In this document: piece after piece, positions 1 to 8,836 of the stretch | Layout of the letters: the number at the start of each line of letters is the position of its first letter | How positions within the stretch are numbered: position 1 is the first letter of the stretch | From: Sporomusa sphaeroides DSM 2875 | GTDB taxonomy: Bacteria; Bacillota; Negativicutes; Sporomusales; Sporomusaceae | Length of the DNA stretch: 64,000 nt | Direction of reading: 5' to 3' | Assembly (NCBI RefSeq): GCF_001941975.2 | Contig: NZ_CP146991.1 | Span: forward strand, 736,001 to 800,000 | Position numbers and translations under genes: made by a program | Notes under the pieces: model-generated | Told to the model about the DNA's origin: nothing | The model's database searches: none | What the model saw: only the letters and a program-made list of their open reading frames with translations

Positions 1-309
1 AGTGCTTCAACCGGCAGCACCGGCGGCGGGATAGCCCCGCCCGGCGTACTGAGCAGGGTAGAGCCTGTTTATCCGCAGGCCGCCAGGCAAACCGGAATAA
101 ATGGAACTGTGGTGGTGAAAGTGCAGGTTCTGGAGAACGGGAATCCGGCAAATGTAGTTCTGTTACGGACATCCGGGCATGCTTCCCTGGATCAGGCGGC
201 GATAGAAGCCGTACGGCAATGGCGGTTTGTACCGGCCCGCAACCGGGATACCGGGCGGGCAGTCGCGTGCGTCACCACAATTCCCGTATCCTTTCGCTTG
301 AATGGCTAA
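1..309 (+). CDS. TonB family protein, C-terminal domain (5' end outside window)
   Basis: The reading frame is open from base 1 and ends at a TAA at 307-309, so only the last ~102 residues are seen. They form a TonB C-terminal domain: the Y-P-Q-A-A-R segment, a G-x-V-V-V-K-V-Q-V strand, the S-G-H-x-x-L-D-Q-A-A helix and the W-R-F-V-P-A motif typical of the family. TonB carries inner-membrane proton-motive energy to outer-membrane receptors, and the window holds six such receptors. The ExbB/ExbD pair is about 50 kb away, so partnership with it is an inference. The first in-frame ATG, at 109, lies inside the domain and is not the true start. Confidence 0.9.
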   Translation, partial: SASTGSTGGGIAPPGVLSRVEPVYPQAARQTGINGTVVVKVQVLENGNPANVVLLRTSGHASLDQAAIEAVRQWRFVPARNRDTGRAVACVTTIPVSFRLNG

Positions 310-351
310 GCTGTCACCAGGCATTGCGGCAAGAAAAGAGAGGGTGGTTTT

Positions 352-783
352 ATGAAATATTTCCCCAAAATGCAATTACTTATTGCCGGCTTTTTAGTAA
401 TTCTTATCAGCCTGGCTGTTCCGGTTATGGCAAATAACAATTCGCCGGTGACTCCTCCTAAAATTATTAGTTTGGCTCCGGTTTCACTTTCGGATGATTT
501 ACGGGAAAAATATTCGGAACAAACCATAATGGTGAAGGTAAAGGCAACCGTATCGGCAATCGGAATCATAGACAGTGATATAAAAATAATCACAAGCTCC
601 GGCGATGCATTATTTGATCAGGCCGTCATTGATTCAATGAAGCAGTCCGTGTTCAGCCCGGCTTACACCAGTGATAATCAGGCGGTAGCCTGTTCCATTC
701 TTTTTCCCCTTCAGGTTAATGTGGAGAAATATGTGCCGGAAGAACAGGTAAATAACGAAGAAACCGTGAAGGCTGCGGAGTAG
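352..783 (+). CDS. Exported TonB C-terminal-domain-like protein
   Basis: This 143-residue protein has an N-terminal hydrophobic segment (about residues 8-25, ending near A-N-N) that could be a signal peptide or anchor. A TonB-C-like domain follows, with a V-K-V-K-A strand, an S-S-G-D-A-L-F-D-Q-A-V motif and an F-S-P-A-Y segment equivalent to W-R-F-x-P-A. No proline-rich spacer is visible, so it could not span the periplasm as classical TonB does. It starts 42 bases after the preceding TonB gene behind a GAGGGTGG ribosome site, so the two are probably co-transcribed. It may be an accessory or degenerate TonB. The exact role is unknown. Confidence 0.75.
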   Translation: MKYFPKMQLLIAGFLVILISLAVPVMANNNSPVTPPKIISLAPVSLSDDLREKYSEQTIMVKVKATVSAIGIIDSDIKIITSSGDALFDQAVIDSMKQSVFSPAYTSDNQAVACSILFPLQVNVEKYVPEEQVNNEETVKAAE

Positions 784-826
784 TAACAGGATACTGTTGC
801 TTGTAAGCAGCATCGACAGGATAAGC

Positions 827-855
827 TTGACAGACCTTATACGGCATGGTAATAT
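827..855 (+). promoter_or_regulatory. Promoter of riboswitch 1
   Basis: TTGACA (827-832) and TAATAT (850-855) are separated by 17 bases, with a TG one base upstream of the -10. This lies about 30 bases before the aptamer, so a start site near 862 would include the whole riboswitch. Confidence 0.6.
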
Positions 856-892
856 TTGAGTGATAATTGTAAAAATTTCATAGTATTTGGCC

Positions 893-1087
893 AGGTGCCT
901 GAAAAGGCTTAATAGGGAAGACCGGTGAAAAACCGGCGCGGTCCCGCCACTGTAATGGGGAGCAAACCCAAGATATACCACTGAGACGAAACCGTCTTGG
1001 GAAGGTTTGGGTGAGCCATGATCCAGAGCCAGGAGAACTGCCTGTCTGACAATCACCGTTTTACTCACGAGCGATGAGGAGGGGATT
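893..1087 (+). promoter_or_regulatory. Cobalamin riboswitch 1, upstream of RND efflux operon
   Basis: The element carries the full cobalamin aptamer consensus: AGGTGCC at the 5' side, AATAGGGAA, the GGTCCCGCCACTGTAATG core containing the B12 box (946-952), the GGGAAGGTTTGGG stem side, AGCCAGGAGAACTGCC, and a closing TCACGAGCGATGAGGAGGGG segment. The roughly 195-base size fits the adenosylcobalamin (Cbl-I) architecture; ligand class is inferred from size. The next gene on this strand is the RND adaptor at 1458, so the riboswitch most likely represses an efflux operon when cobalamin is plentiful. Confidence 0.95.
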
Positions 1088-1160
1088 TAGAGCGTATAAT
1101 TTTCCCGGCTGCTATAAAAACGCCGGGGTAGATTAGGAACGATGCTATTGTATTTTGTTG

Positions 1161-1188
1161 CCCCTTCCTGAATTTCAGGAAGGGGCTT
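1161..1188 (+). terminator. Intrinsic terminator after riboswitch 1
   Basis: CCCCTTCCTG pairs with CAGGAAGGGG across a 5-base AATTT loop and is followed by CTTTT. Its position between aptamer and first gene makes it the probable expression platform of riboswitch 1. Confidence 0.75.
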
Positions 1189-1326
1189 TTGCATGTTATA
1201 GCTGCTTTAATTATTGGGATTTGCCCTTTAACCGGATCCTGGCCTGGAATCATAAGTTGTAAAATCAGTTTATCATTGAGTACTAACCGGCAGGCCGGAA
1301 TTCTGGGCTGGTCTTAAACAGCTTGC

Positions 1327-1363
1327 GCCAATAACCGTCAACAAGGAGTTGACGGTTATTGGC
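1327..1363 (+). repeat. Perfect 16-bp hairpin presenting an SD-like loop
   Basis: GCCAATAACCGTCAAC (1327-1342) is exactly complementary to GTTGACGGTTATTGGC (1348-1363), leaving a 5-base AAGGA loop. No T-run follows, so it is not a standard terminator. It lies in the leader of the RND operon, after the riboswitch terminator and 94 bases before the first gene. Its role is unknown; an RNA-stability or protein-binding element is possible. Confidence 0.6.
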
Positions 1364-1457
1364 ACATCAGGAGATTCTTCCGCAAGGTGATTAACCGCTT
1401 CCGGCTGTTACCGCGATAACCGGCAGATGTAAGGAATGGAGTGAACACACATTACTG

Positions 1458-2699
1458 ATGAAGAAAGTTATACATAGCAAAAAGTGCCGGCAGATGCTGG
1501 GGATTGTGGTGGTGGCAGCAGTTTTGGCCGGTGCCCTGTTCTTCTGGAAAAGCCATAGCAGTCAGGGAAATACGGCAAAAGCCGGCGCAGTCAAGCCGCT
1601 GGTAGCGGTAGAGACAATCCGGCGGCAGGATATGTTTTCAAGGATTATCTTAAGCGGGCAAACGGTGGCGGCGGCGCAGGTCGATATTGCGCCCAAGTAC
1701 GCGGGGCATATTACCCGGGTTGCCGTAGAGTTAGGCCAGCAAGTAACAGCCGGACAAATACTTGTTGCGCAGGATTTGGAGGATATCGATCTGGCGATCG
1801 CCCAGACAACAGCCGCTATCCGGCAGGCCGGAGCGGACAGTATCGAAATCAAAGCCGCATTTGCTGCCGATTATCAAAAAGCCGAGGCCGATTATGAGCG
1901 GAATCTTGCTAATTACCGGCGGTATGAAGCCTTGTACAATATGGGGGCCATTTCCCGGGAAACGCTGGATACGGCCAAACAGCAAATAGTCAATGCAAAA
2001 GCAGCTCTGGACGTACTAAAGGAACAGTCGATGCCAAGTGGCGTTCCGGCGGTTTTAGAAAGCAAACAGGCAGCGCTGGCTAAAGCCAAATACGGCCTGG
2101 AAGCCTTGGAGAAACAGCGGGAAGACCGGCTGCTGCGGGCACCGCGGGACGGTATTATCGGCTACCGGCAGGTGGAAGCAGGAGCCTTTGTGCAGGCCGG
2201 GCAAAAGCTGCTGACGGTTGTTGATAATAGCAGCAGCTATGTTGATTGCCTTGTTTCCGAGCAGAATGCAGCGCAAATCCGGAGCGGCATGCAGGTAATG
2301 GTTGCCATTGATTCACTGGGGCAGGAGTATCCTGGCAGCATTATTTATATCAGTCCGGCAGCAGATGCCCAAACCCGGCTCTTTACTGTCAGGCTGGCGT
2401 TAACCCTGGCAGATGTTGCCGTCAAAAGCGGTATGTTCGCCCATGCCGGTATTGCCGGGCTGCTTAGAGAGCAGACTTTGTTTGTGGCAAAAACCGCGGT
2501 TACAGAAAAAAACGGCAAGCAGTATGTATTTGTCATTGATGACAAAAATCAGGCCGAACAGCGCCTGGTAACAACCGGACAACGCAATGATGAAACTGTA
2601 GAACTGCTTACAGGCATTCACGCAGGGGAGCGGGTGGCCGTCAGTAATGTATCCCGGCTTAAACCGGGGATGGCTGTTGAGGTGGATACGCACATATGA
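1458..2699 (+). CDS. RND efflux periplasmic adaptor subunit (HlyD/AcrA family)
   Basis: This 413-residue protein is the membrane-fusion subunit of a tripartite efflux pump, bridging an inner-membrane RND pump and an outer-membrane channel. It has an N-terminal transmembrane anchor (about residues 14-31), a lipoyl-like half motif (A-P-K-Y-A-G-H-I-T-R-V), a long alpha-hairpin (residues 115-215), the second lipoyl half (R-A-P-R-D-G-I-I-G), and beta-barrel and membrane-proximal domains ending in V-S-N-V-S-R-L-K-P-G-M. It overlaps the RND pump gene by 4 bases (ATGA). SD-like GGAG lies 16 bases before the ATG, which is long, so the start is only fairly certain. The operon sits behind cobalamin riboswitch 1. 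Confidence 0.92.
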   Translation: MKKVIHSKKCRQMLGIVVVAAVLAGALFFWKSHSSQGNTAKAGAVKPLVAVETIRRQDMFSRIILSGQTVAAAQVDIAPKYAGHITRVAVELGQQVTAGQILVAQDLEDIDLAIAQTTAAIRQAGADSIEIKAAFAADYQKAEADYERNLANYRRYEALYNMGAISRETLDTAKQQIVNAKAALDVLKEQSMPSGVPAVLESKQAALAKAKYGLEALEKQREDRLLRAPRDGIIGYRQVEAGAFVQAGQKLLTVVDNSSSYVDCLVSEQNAAQIRSGMQVMVAIDSLGQEYPGSIIYISPAADAQTRLFTVRLALTLADVAVKSGMFAHAGIAGLLREQTLFVAKTAVTEKNGKQYVFVIDDKNQAEQRLVTTGQRNDETVELLTGIHAGERVAVSNVSRLKPGMAVEVDTHI

Positions 2700-5600
2700 A
2701 TATCACCCGTTTTTCTATTCAACGTCCTGTCGGCATAACCATGATTGTCATGCTGTTTGTTGTGCTGGGGCTATACAGCTTTTTTCGTATCGGTGTGGAG
2801 CTGCTGCCGGCCCTGAACAGTCCCTATTTTTCCATAGCTGTTGAATATCCCGGCGCCAGCGTGGAAGAGGTTGAGGAAATGGTGGTCAAACCACTGGAAC
2901 AGGAATTGGTTTCCTTATCGCATTTAAAGCGGATTCTCGCCATTGCCAAGCCGGAACGGGCTACGATCGTCCTGGAATTTGACTATATGGCCAATGGCGA
3001 TATTGCCTCTATCGACGCTTCCAAGGCCATCAACCGGGTGCGGAAAAAACTGCCGGAGGATGTAGAGGAACCGGTGATAAGCCGGCGGGATGCCAACGCT
3101 GTGCCGGTTATGGAAATTGCGGTAAAGGCAAAATATCCATTGTCTGATATCTATGGCAAAGCCGATCACATTTTCAAAGAGCGGCTCCAACGGGCCGGCG
3201 GTGTATCCGATGTGGCTGTCGGCGGCGGTCGCGACCGGGAAATCGCCGTACTGGTTGACCGCGATAAACTAGCCTTATATAATTTGTCGCTAAACCAGAT
3301 TGCCGAGCGCATTAAAGGCGATAACCTGCTTTTGCCTGCCGGTTCCGTATATTCGGAAACACAGGAAAGTGATGTGCGTTTGGCCGCCCGCTACCAGTCT
3401 GCCGAAGAAATCAAGCGGGTATATCTTGCCAATACCGGTGGGGGTGCCGTACCCTTAACCGAGATTGCCGAGGTGAGCGGGCAGGACAGCCGCGCCACCC
3501 GCTATGGCAGGGTAAATGGCGATGATGCCATTACCCTGCAGGTATACAAAAACAGTGATGCCAATATTGTCAATACCGTTAAGCAGGTGCAGCATGAACT
3601 GGCGGCACTGCAGGACGAATATCCGGAGTATCAGTTTATTGTAGTAACCAATGACGCCAATTATATTGACAACGCCTTGCATAATACCCTTATTGCCCTG
3701 TTTGAGGGCATAATGACTACCGGACTGGTATTATTTTTATTTCTTCGCGGCTGGCGGTCAACGGTTGCCGTCATGATTGCCATCCCGACATCGCTGATTT
3801 CCACCTTTTTGGTTATGTATGCGGCAGGCTTTACCTTTAACATGATGTCCCTGATGGGCATGGCATTGTGCATCGGGATATTAGTGGATGATGCCATTGT
3901 TGTCCTGGAGAACATCCATAGACACCTGCAGCTGGGCAAACCGCCGGCCGTCGCTGCCGAAGAGGGGCGCAACGAAATCGGCACAGCGGCCATCGCCATT
4001 ACCCTGTGTGATGTGGTGGTATTCTTACCCATCGCCTTTATGACCGACATGACCGGGCAGTATTTTCGCCAATTTGGGTTAACCATTGTATTTGCCACAT
4101 TGTTTTCACTGTTCATTTCCTTTACTTTAACCCCGATGCTGGCTGCACGGCTGTTTTCCACCGGGGCAGCCCCGGTTAGCGGAAGGATCTGGACTTTTAT
4201 GGACAGCCTGGAAAAAACCGCTGTTGACAAGTATGAAAAGCTGCTGCGCCGGAGCCTGGCTCATGGCAGGCAAGTGATTGCCGGTGTACTTATTTTGCTG
4301 GTTAGTACTGTTGCCCTGATTCCTCTCGGGGTAATCGGAGCCGAATATATGCCGCGAACAGATGAAAGCAACTTCCGGGTCAGTGTCGAATTGCCTGTGG
4401 GACAGAACCTGGAAATGACCGATGCGGTGATCAGTCAATTGGAGCAGTATATCCTGACAATTCCGGAAGTGACCTACTGCCTGAGCAATGTCGGCGGCAG
4501 CAGCAGCAACTGGGGCAGGATGACCGTACAGCTTGTAGGGAAAAGGGAACGGGACCGCAGTATTTGGGAAATTACCGATGATGTCAGAAACTTTGCCCGC
4601 CGTCAGCTTGCTCACGCTTCGGTGCGGGTTTATGAAACCGAGTCGTCGGTGGCCGGTATTTCGACAGGCGGTGCCGAGATACACTCCCCGGTCTTAATTT
4701 ATCTTTTAGGGTCAGATATGGACGACTTAGTCAGGGCCTCCAATCAGCTGCAGGCCACTCTGGCTAACATCGAGGGCACCAAAGAGATCCGCAGCAACTA
4801 CCGGGTAGGGGTTCCCGAATTTAAGCTGACAGTTGACCGGGAAAAACTGAAATTCTTTACTACCTCGGTACAGGACGTTAAGGAGGCTTTTGCTGGCGCG
4901 ATTAACGGCAAAAAGGCCGGAGTGCTGCCCAATGACAGCAGCAACAACGGGCGTGACACCGATATTGTCGTCCGGCTAAAGGGCAGCGAATACTTTAAAC
5001 CCTCTGATCTGACCAATATTCCGGTTAAAGCCGATGGCAAAATGGTATTTCTGGGCGATGTGGCCCGGATTGAAGAGGGGGTAGGCCCTGTTGGCATTAC
5101 CCGGCTGAATAAGCAGCGCTCCCTTATTGTGCAGGCCAATATAACTGACCGCCCCTTAAACGAGGTGCTGCAGGAACTGGACAGCCTGCTTAAACAGGAA
5201 GCCTTGCCGGAAGGCGTGACCTACCGCTTTGGCGGACAGGCGGCCGAGATGGACAGCAGCTACGGAGAAATTATCCAGGCATTGGTTTTGTCTCTCCTGC
5301 TGGTGTATATGCTGCTGGCTGTGCTCTATGAATCGGCCTTTACGCCGGTTATCCGGATGTTATCACTGCCGTTGGGCCTAATCGGAAGCCTGCTGTTTTT
5401 GCTTTTTACCAATAATACCATTAATGTCTATTCCCTTGTCGGCTTTTTAGTCATGGACGGACTGGTGGCCAAGAACGGCACTTTGCTGCTGGATTACACA
5501 CTGACACTGATGGGGCGGGGCATGAGCGCCTATGAAGCATTGGTGGAAGCAGGCAAAACCCGTTTAAGGCCCATCTGTATGACTACTCTGACCATGGTGG

Positions 5601-5770
5601 TCGGTATGCTGCCCACTGCCCTGGCCCTGAGTGAAGGCGCCGAAACCAGGGTGAGTATGGCCTGGGTGCTTATTGGCGGCTTGCTCTCATCCACCGTATT
5701 TACCTTATTTGTTATCCCGATAGTTTTCCTGTTTTTTGACCGCCATCCTGTGCGGACTTGGTTTCAGTAA
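2696..5770 (+). CDS. RND family multidrug efflux pump, inner-membrane permease (AcrB-like)
   Basis: This 1024-residue protein has the length and layout of HAE-type RND pumps: a first transmembrane helix at residues 11-31, two large periplasmic loops, and twelve transmembrane helices. The TM4 motif G-I-L-V-D-D-A-I-V carries the paired aspartates of proton relay. The second-half V-A-K-N-G-T-L-L-L-D-Y motif is also typical. It overlaps the adaptor by 4 bases, so they are translationally coupled. No TolC-type outer-membrane channel follows. The substrate is unknown. Because a cobalamin riboswitch precedes the pair, a corrinoid-linked substrate or a product of corrinoid catabolism is possible, but that is inference. 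Confidence 0.93.
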   Translation: MNITRFSIQRPVGITMIVMLFVVLGLYSFFRIGVELLPALNSPYFSIAVEYPGASVEEVEEMVVKPLEQELVSLSHLKRILAIAKPERATIVLEFDYMANGDIASIDASKAINRVRKKLPEDVEEPVISRRDANAVPVMEIAVKAKYPLSDIYGKADHIFKERLQRAGGVSDVAVGGGRDREIAVLVDRDKLALYNLSLNQIAERIKGDNLLLPAGSVYSETQESDVRLAARYQSAEEIKRVYLANTGGGAVPLTEIAEVSGQDSRATRYGRVNGDDAITLQVYKNSDANIVNTVKQVQHELAALQDEYPEYQFIVVTNDANYIDNALHNTLIALFEGIMTTGLVLFLFLRGWRSTVAVMIAIPTSLISTFLVMYAAGFTFNMMSLMGMALCIGILVDDAIVVLENIHRHLQLGKPPAVAAEEGRNEIGTAAIAITLCDVVVFLPIAFMTDMTGQYFRQFGLTIVFATLFSLFISFTLTPMLAARLFSTGAAPVSGRIWTFMDSLEKTAVDKYEKLLRRSLAHGRQVIAGVLILLVSTVALIPLGVIGAEYMPRTDESNFRVSVELPVGQNLEMTDAVISQLEQYILTIPEVTYCLSNVGGSSSNWGRMTVQLVGKRERDRSIWEITDDVRNFARRQLAHASVRVYETESSVAGISTGGAEIHSPVLIYLLGSDMDDLVRASNQLQATLANIEGTKEIRSNYRVGVPEFKLTVDREKLKFFTTSVQDVKEAFAGAINGKKAGVLPNDSSNNGRDTDIVVRLKGSEYFKPSDLTNIPVKADGKMVFLGDVARIEEGVGPVGITRLNKQRSLIVQANITDRPLNEVLQELDSLLKQEALPEGVTYRFGGQAAEMDSSYGEIIQALVLSLLLVYMLLAVLYESAFTPVIRMLSLPLGLIGSLLFLLFTNNTINVYSLVGFLVMDGLVAKNGTLLLDYTLTLMGRGMSAYEALVEAGKTRLRPICMTTLTMVVGMLPTALALSEGAETRVSMAWVLIGGLLSSTVFTLFVIPIVFLFFDRHPVRTWFQ

Positions 5771-5811
5771 TCGCTTGTTGTTGGCTGCAACCGTAATAAT
5801 TTGTATTTTTA

Positions 5812-5820
5812 TGGTATAAT
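5812..5820 (+). promoter_or_regulatory. Extended -10 promoter of the molybdopterin oxidoreductase gene
   Basis: TGGTATAAT gives a consensus extended -10 element 58 bases before the start codon at 5878. No good -35 is visible at the usual distance, which is common for extended -10 promoters. Confidence 0.55.
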
Positions 5821-5877
5821 AGCCATAGAAAATCAACCAGAATTAATACCATCTAAAACAACAAGGGAGAGGATTTC

Positions 5878-7902
5878 ATGGAAATCTTGCGGTCCGTTTG
5901 TCCATATGATTGCCCTGACACCTGTGGCTTGCTTATCTATAAAGAGGGTGAAACGGTTGTCAAAGTTCAGGGTGATCCGGAACATTCGTTTACACGCGGG
6001 ACACTTTGTCCTAAAATGGCCCATTATGAAAGAACCGTCTATTCAAAGCGGCGGCTTTTAACGCCATTGCTGCGGTCCGGTCCCAAGGGCAGCGGTGCCT
6101 TCACGCCGGTTTCCTGGGAGGAAGCCATTGGCCTCATTGCTGATAAATGGAAGGGCATTATTGCCCAATATGGGGCGGAGGCAATATTACCCTACTCTTA
6201 CGCCGGAACCATGGGACTGGTTCAGCGTAATGCCGGTCATCCCTTTTTCTATAGCCTGGGCGCATCCCGGCTGGAGCGGACTATCTGTTCGCCGGCCAAA
6301 GACTATGGCTGGAAAGCGGTAATGGGGCAAACCATAGCGCCACACCCCGGCGAACTGCAGGCCAGTGATTTGATCATTTTGTGGGGTATCAGCGCTCTGG
6401 CGACAGATATTCATATTGTGCATGATATCAATATCGCCAAAGCCAAGGGCGCTAAAGTATGGCTGATTGATACTTATGAAACGCCTACTGCGAAAATTTC
6501 CGATCAGGTCATACTGGTTCGTCCGGGTAGCGATGGGGCTTTGGCACTGGGCATGCTGCATGTCATTGCGCGCGACAAGCTGGCAGATCAGCATTTTATC
6601 AGGCAATACGTCCAGGGGTATGAGGAACTGGCAGCAACGGTGCTGCCTCAGTATACACCGGCAGCAGTCAGTAAAATAACCGGAATTGCTGCCGGTACAA
6701 TCGAGGAGCTGGCAAGACAGTACGCTGCGGCAGAGGCTCCGTTTATCAGAATGGGGAGCGGTTTATCCCGCTATGGCAATGGAGCAATGACTGTACGGAT
6801 TCTCACCTGTTTGCCTGCAGTGTGTGGTGCGTGGAAAAAAAACGGTGGCGGCGTATTGACCGGAACCACTACGGCAGGTGCCTTTGACAGCAAGTTAATC
6901 ACCCGTGAAGATTTGCAGAAAAGTGCAACGCGGCTGATCAACATGAATGAATTGGGACATGCCCTGAATGAAGTAAAAGCGCCGCCGGTAATGGGGCTGT
7001 ATGTGTACAGCTCCAATCCGGCGATAACAGCTCCTGATCAAAACCGGGTCCTGCAGGGCTTGGCCCGGGAAGAACTCTTTACCGTGGTACATGAACGGTT
7101 CCTGACAGATACGGCTAACTACGCGGATGTTGTATTACCGGCGACCACTTCCCTTGAGCATAGTGATCTATACCGTGCTTACGGGCATTATGTCGTGCAG
7201 CGCGCTTTCAAGGTAATTAACGCGGTAGGGCAGTCAAAATCCAATTGGGAGGTATTCTGTCTCCTGGCTGCGGCGATGGGAATCGATGAGCCGTTCTTTC
7301 AGCAGACCGAGGATGCCCTGATTGACAGTATTCTGGCCAAGCCCACTTCCTGGCTGCAGCAAACCGAAATGGAAAAACTGCGGCAAGGATATCCGGTGGA
7401 TTTGCCGCTGCCTGATGAGTATAAGCTGCAATTTCAAACACCGTCAGGGAAGATTGAAATAATAAATCCCCGGGAAGAAGACCCTTTGCCCAAATACTTC
7501 GAGCCCTATGGCGACAAAGCCGAATTTTGGCTGGTTAATTCGCCCGATGCCCGGATACTGGATTCCTCCTTTAATGAGCGGGAGGACTTGACGAAAAACA
7601 ATACCATGATTTTGCAAATGAACCCGGGAGATGCCGCTCAAAAAGGCTTAAAAGACGGTCAGCTTGTTGTCGCTTGGAACGAACGCGGCAAAGCGGTTTT
7701 TACGCTGAAAACCAGCGCGAAAGTACCGGCAGCTGTTGTTGTGACCGAAGGCGTGTGGTGGCTTGAGCATGCCGTAGGCGACCGTTCGGTCAATGTGCTG
7801 ACATCCCAAAGACTTACAGATAAGGCGAAGGGAAGTACTTTTTATGATGTAAAAGTAAATGTTATCGCCCACACGGATAGTTGTCATATTGAGGGCAGAT
7901 GA
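5878..7902 (+). CDS. Molybdopterin (bis-MGD) oxidoreductase with N-terminal [4Fe-4S] cluster
   Basis: This 674-residue protein belongs to the DMSO reductase/formate dehydrogenase superfamily. Cysteines at 8, 12, 16 and 44 (C-P-Y-D-C-P-D-T-C, then T-L-C-P-K) form the Fe-S motif. Cys137 (T-I-C-S-P-A) falls where the molybdenum or tungsten ligand is expected. The C-terminal MGD-binding domain includes M-N-P-G-D-A. No Tat or Sec signal is visible, so it is probably cytoplasmic. There is a good AGGGAGAGGA ribosome site. It has its own promoter and no cobalamin riboswitch, so it seems unrelated to its neighbours. No electron-transfer or membrane subunit follows, and the substrate cannot be assigned. 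Confidence 0.9.
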   Translation: MEILRSVCPYDCPDTCGLLIYKEGETVVKVQGDPEHSFTRGTLCPKMAHYERTVYSKRRLLTPLLRSGPKGSGAFTPVSWEEAIGLIADKWKGIIAQYGAEAILPYSYAGTMGLVQRNAGHPFFYSLGASRLERTICSPAKDYGWKAVMGQTIAPHPGELQASDLIILWGISALATDIHIVHDINIAKAKGAKVWLIDTYETPTAKISDQVILVRPGSDGALALGMLHVIARDKLADQHFIRQYVQGYEELAATVLPQYTPAAVSKITGIAAGTIEELARQYAAAEAPFIRMGSGLSRYGNGAMTVRILTCLPAVCGAWKKNGGGVLTGTTTAGAFDSKLITREDLQKSATRLINMNELGHALNEVKAPPVMGLYVYSSNPAITAPDQNRVLQGLAREELFTVVHERFLTDTANYADVVLPATTSLEHSDLYRAYGHYVVQRAFKVINAVGQSKSNWEVFCLLAAAMGIDEPFFQQTEDALIDSILAKPTSWLQQTEMEKLRQGYPVDLPLPDEYKLQFQTPSGKIEIINPREEDPLPKYFEPYGDKAEFWLVNSPDARILDSSFNEREDLTKNNTMILQMNPGDAAQKGLKDGQLVVAWNERGKAVFTLKTSAKVPAAVVVTEGVWWLEHAVGDRSVNVLTSQRLTDKAKGSTFYDVKVNVIAHTDSCHIEGR

Positions 7903-7914
7903 AAGGAGCCTTAT

Positions 7915-8433
7915 ATGAAAAAACGAATATTGCTTGCTGTGTGCCTGCTCCTGCTTGCGGCCGTTTCCGTGCAGGCGGAGGAACCGCCTGCCAATCCGCC
8001 GCTGGACTGGGAGATCAGCGTCCGGCCTAAACCCAGTGAAGAGGAGATCGAGCGGCAGCGTTGGCTGCACGTATTTAGCAATGACATTGGTACGTTTGTC
8101 TTTGACCATAAATCCCTTAAGGTTGATGAAGCCGATAACAACCTGGTTCATGTCCTGACCAAAACCATCTTTACCGATCCGAAACTTATTGGCAGCTTAA
8201 ACGACAAATATCAGGAAAAATTGACAGCAGCGGACAAAGTTGCCTACAGCGAAATCTGGATGGCCTTTAAGACCAGGGATAAAACCTATGCAGTTACCGG
8301 GATAAAAGTGGTCAGCGAACAGGGAACCGTGTTGGAAGAACGTCAGCAAACCGCAAAGTTCGCCCCTGTTCCCGTAAAGACTTTCGCCGACTCTATGTAC
8401 GAAATTGTCAAAAATTATGTGCGGAATAATTAG
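7915..8433 (+). CDS. Exported protein of unknown function
   Basis: This 172-residue protein has a clear signal peptide (M-K-K-R, hydrophobic core, cleavage near V-Q-A-E-E). The mature part contains W-L-H-V-F-S-N-D-I-G-T-F-V-F-D-H-K-S-L, reminiscent of small periplasmic 'surface-adhesin E-like' proteins common in Negativicutes, but I do not recognise a defined function. An AAAGGAG ribosome site and a 12-base gap to the oxidoreductase suggest co-transcription. Confidence 0.75.
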   Translation: MKKRILLAVCLLLLAAVSVQAEEPPANPPLDWEISVRPKPSEEEIERQRWLHVFSNDIGTFVFDHKSLKVDEADNNLVHVLTKTIFTDPKLIGSLNDKYQEKLTAADKVAYSEIWMAFKTRDKTYAVTGIKVVSEQGTVLEERQQTAKFAPVPVKTFADSMYEIVKNYVRNN

Positions 8434-8492
8434 AACTGACACCACTTGCCGGCAGTAATACCTGGCACAGTATTGCTCAAAGTTTCCATAAG

Positions 8493-8534
8493 AACTTTGT
8501 CGAATTTAGTAGGATAAAAACTTTCGACAAAGTT
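8493..8534. promoter_or_regulatory. 12-bp inverted repeat overlapping the -35 of the riboswitch 2 promoter
   Basis: AACTTTGTCGAA (8493-8504) is the exact reverse complement of TTCGACAAAGTT (8523-8534), with an 18-base spacer. The right arm contains the -35 hexamer TCGACA (8524-8529). A repressor dimer could bind here, or the repeat may be a weak terminator for the upstream gene, although no T-run follows. Confidence 0.5.
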
Positions 8535-8552
8535 ATCCATTTATGATAAAAT
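8524..8552 (+). promoter_or_regulatory. Promoter of riboswitch 2
   Basis: TCGACA (8524-8529) and TAAAAT (8547-8552) each match the sigma-A consensus at five of six positions, with a 17-base spacer. The predicted start is about 35 bases before the aptamer. Confidence 0.65.
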
Positions 8553-8595
8553 TTAGAAAACAGACAACTAAATAAAAAATAAATATTTCCAGGTA

Positions 8596-8785
8596 CAGGT
8601 GTCCGCAAGGACATAATAGAGAAACCGGTTAAAAGCCGGTGCGGTCCCGCCACTGTAATGGGGAGCGAATCCATGATATGCCACTGAGACGATGGTCTTG
8701 GGAAGGTTTGGAGGAGTGATGATCCTAAGCCAGGAGAACTGCCTGTACAACAATCACCGTTGACCTGCGAGAGATGGGAAGGGGA
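8596..8785 (+). promoter_or_regulatory. Cobalamin riboswitch 2, upstream of secretin operon
   Basis: The aptamer shows CAGGTGTCC, the GGTCCCGCCACTGTAATG core, GGGAAGGTTTGG, AGCCAGGAGAACTGCC and a 3' GACCTGCGAGAGATGGGAAGGGG closing segment. The 5' side differs from the others (ATAATAGAG rather than TTAATAGGG). The first downstream gene encodes a secretin (8910). Confidence 0.93.
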
Positions 8786-8836
8786 TTTGGCTGCATGTTT
8801 TTTTTGCATGTAGTTCCGGCTGTTTGCCGGAATCTA

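Noticed and set aside
3661..4230. Long minus-strand ORFs inside the RND pump, CobN-like and receptor genes (for example 3661-4230, 4127-4684, 12289-12939, 15597-16274, 35967-36680)
   Set aside because: They are shadows of strongly supported + strand genes, with no recognisable domains or ribosome sites.
5878..7902. Formate dehydrogenase
   Set aside because: The molybdopterin fold is clear, but no electron-transfer subunits follow and the active-site region is not enough to name a substrate.
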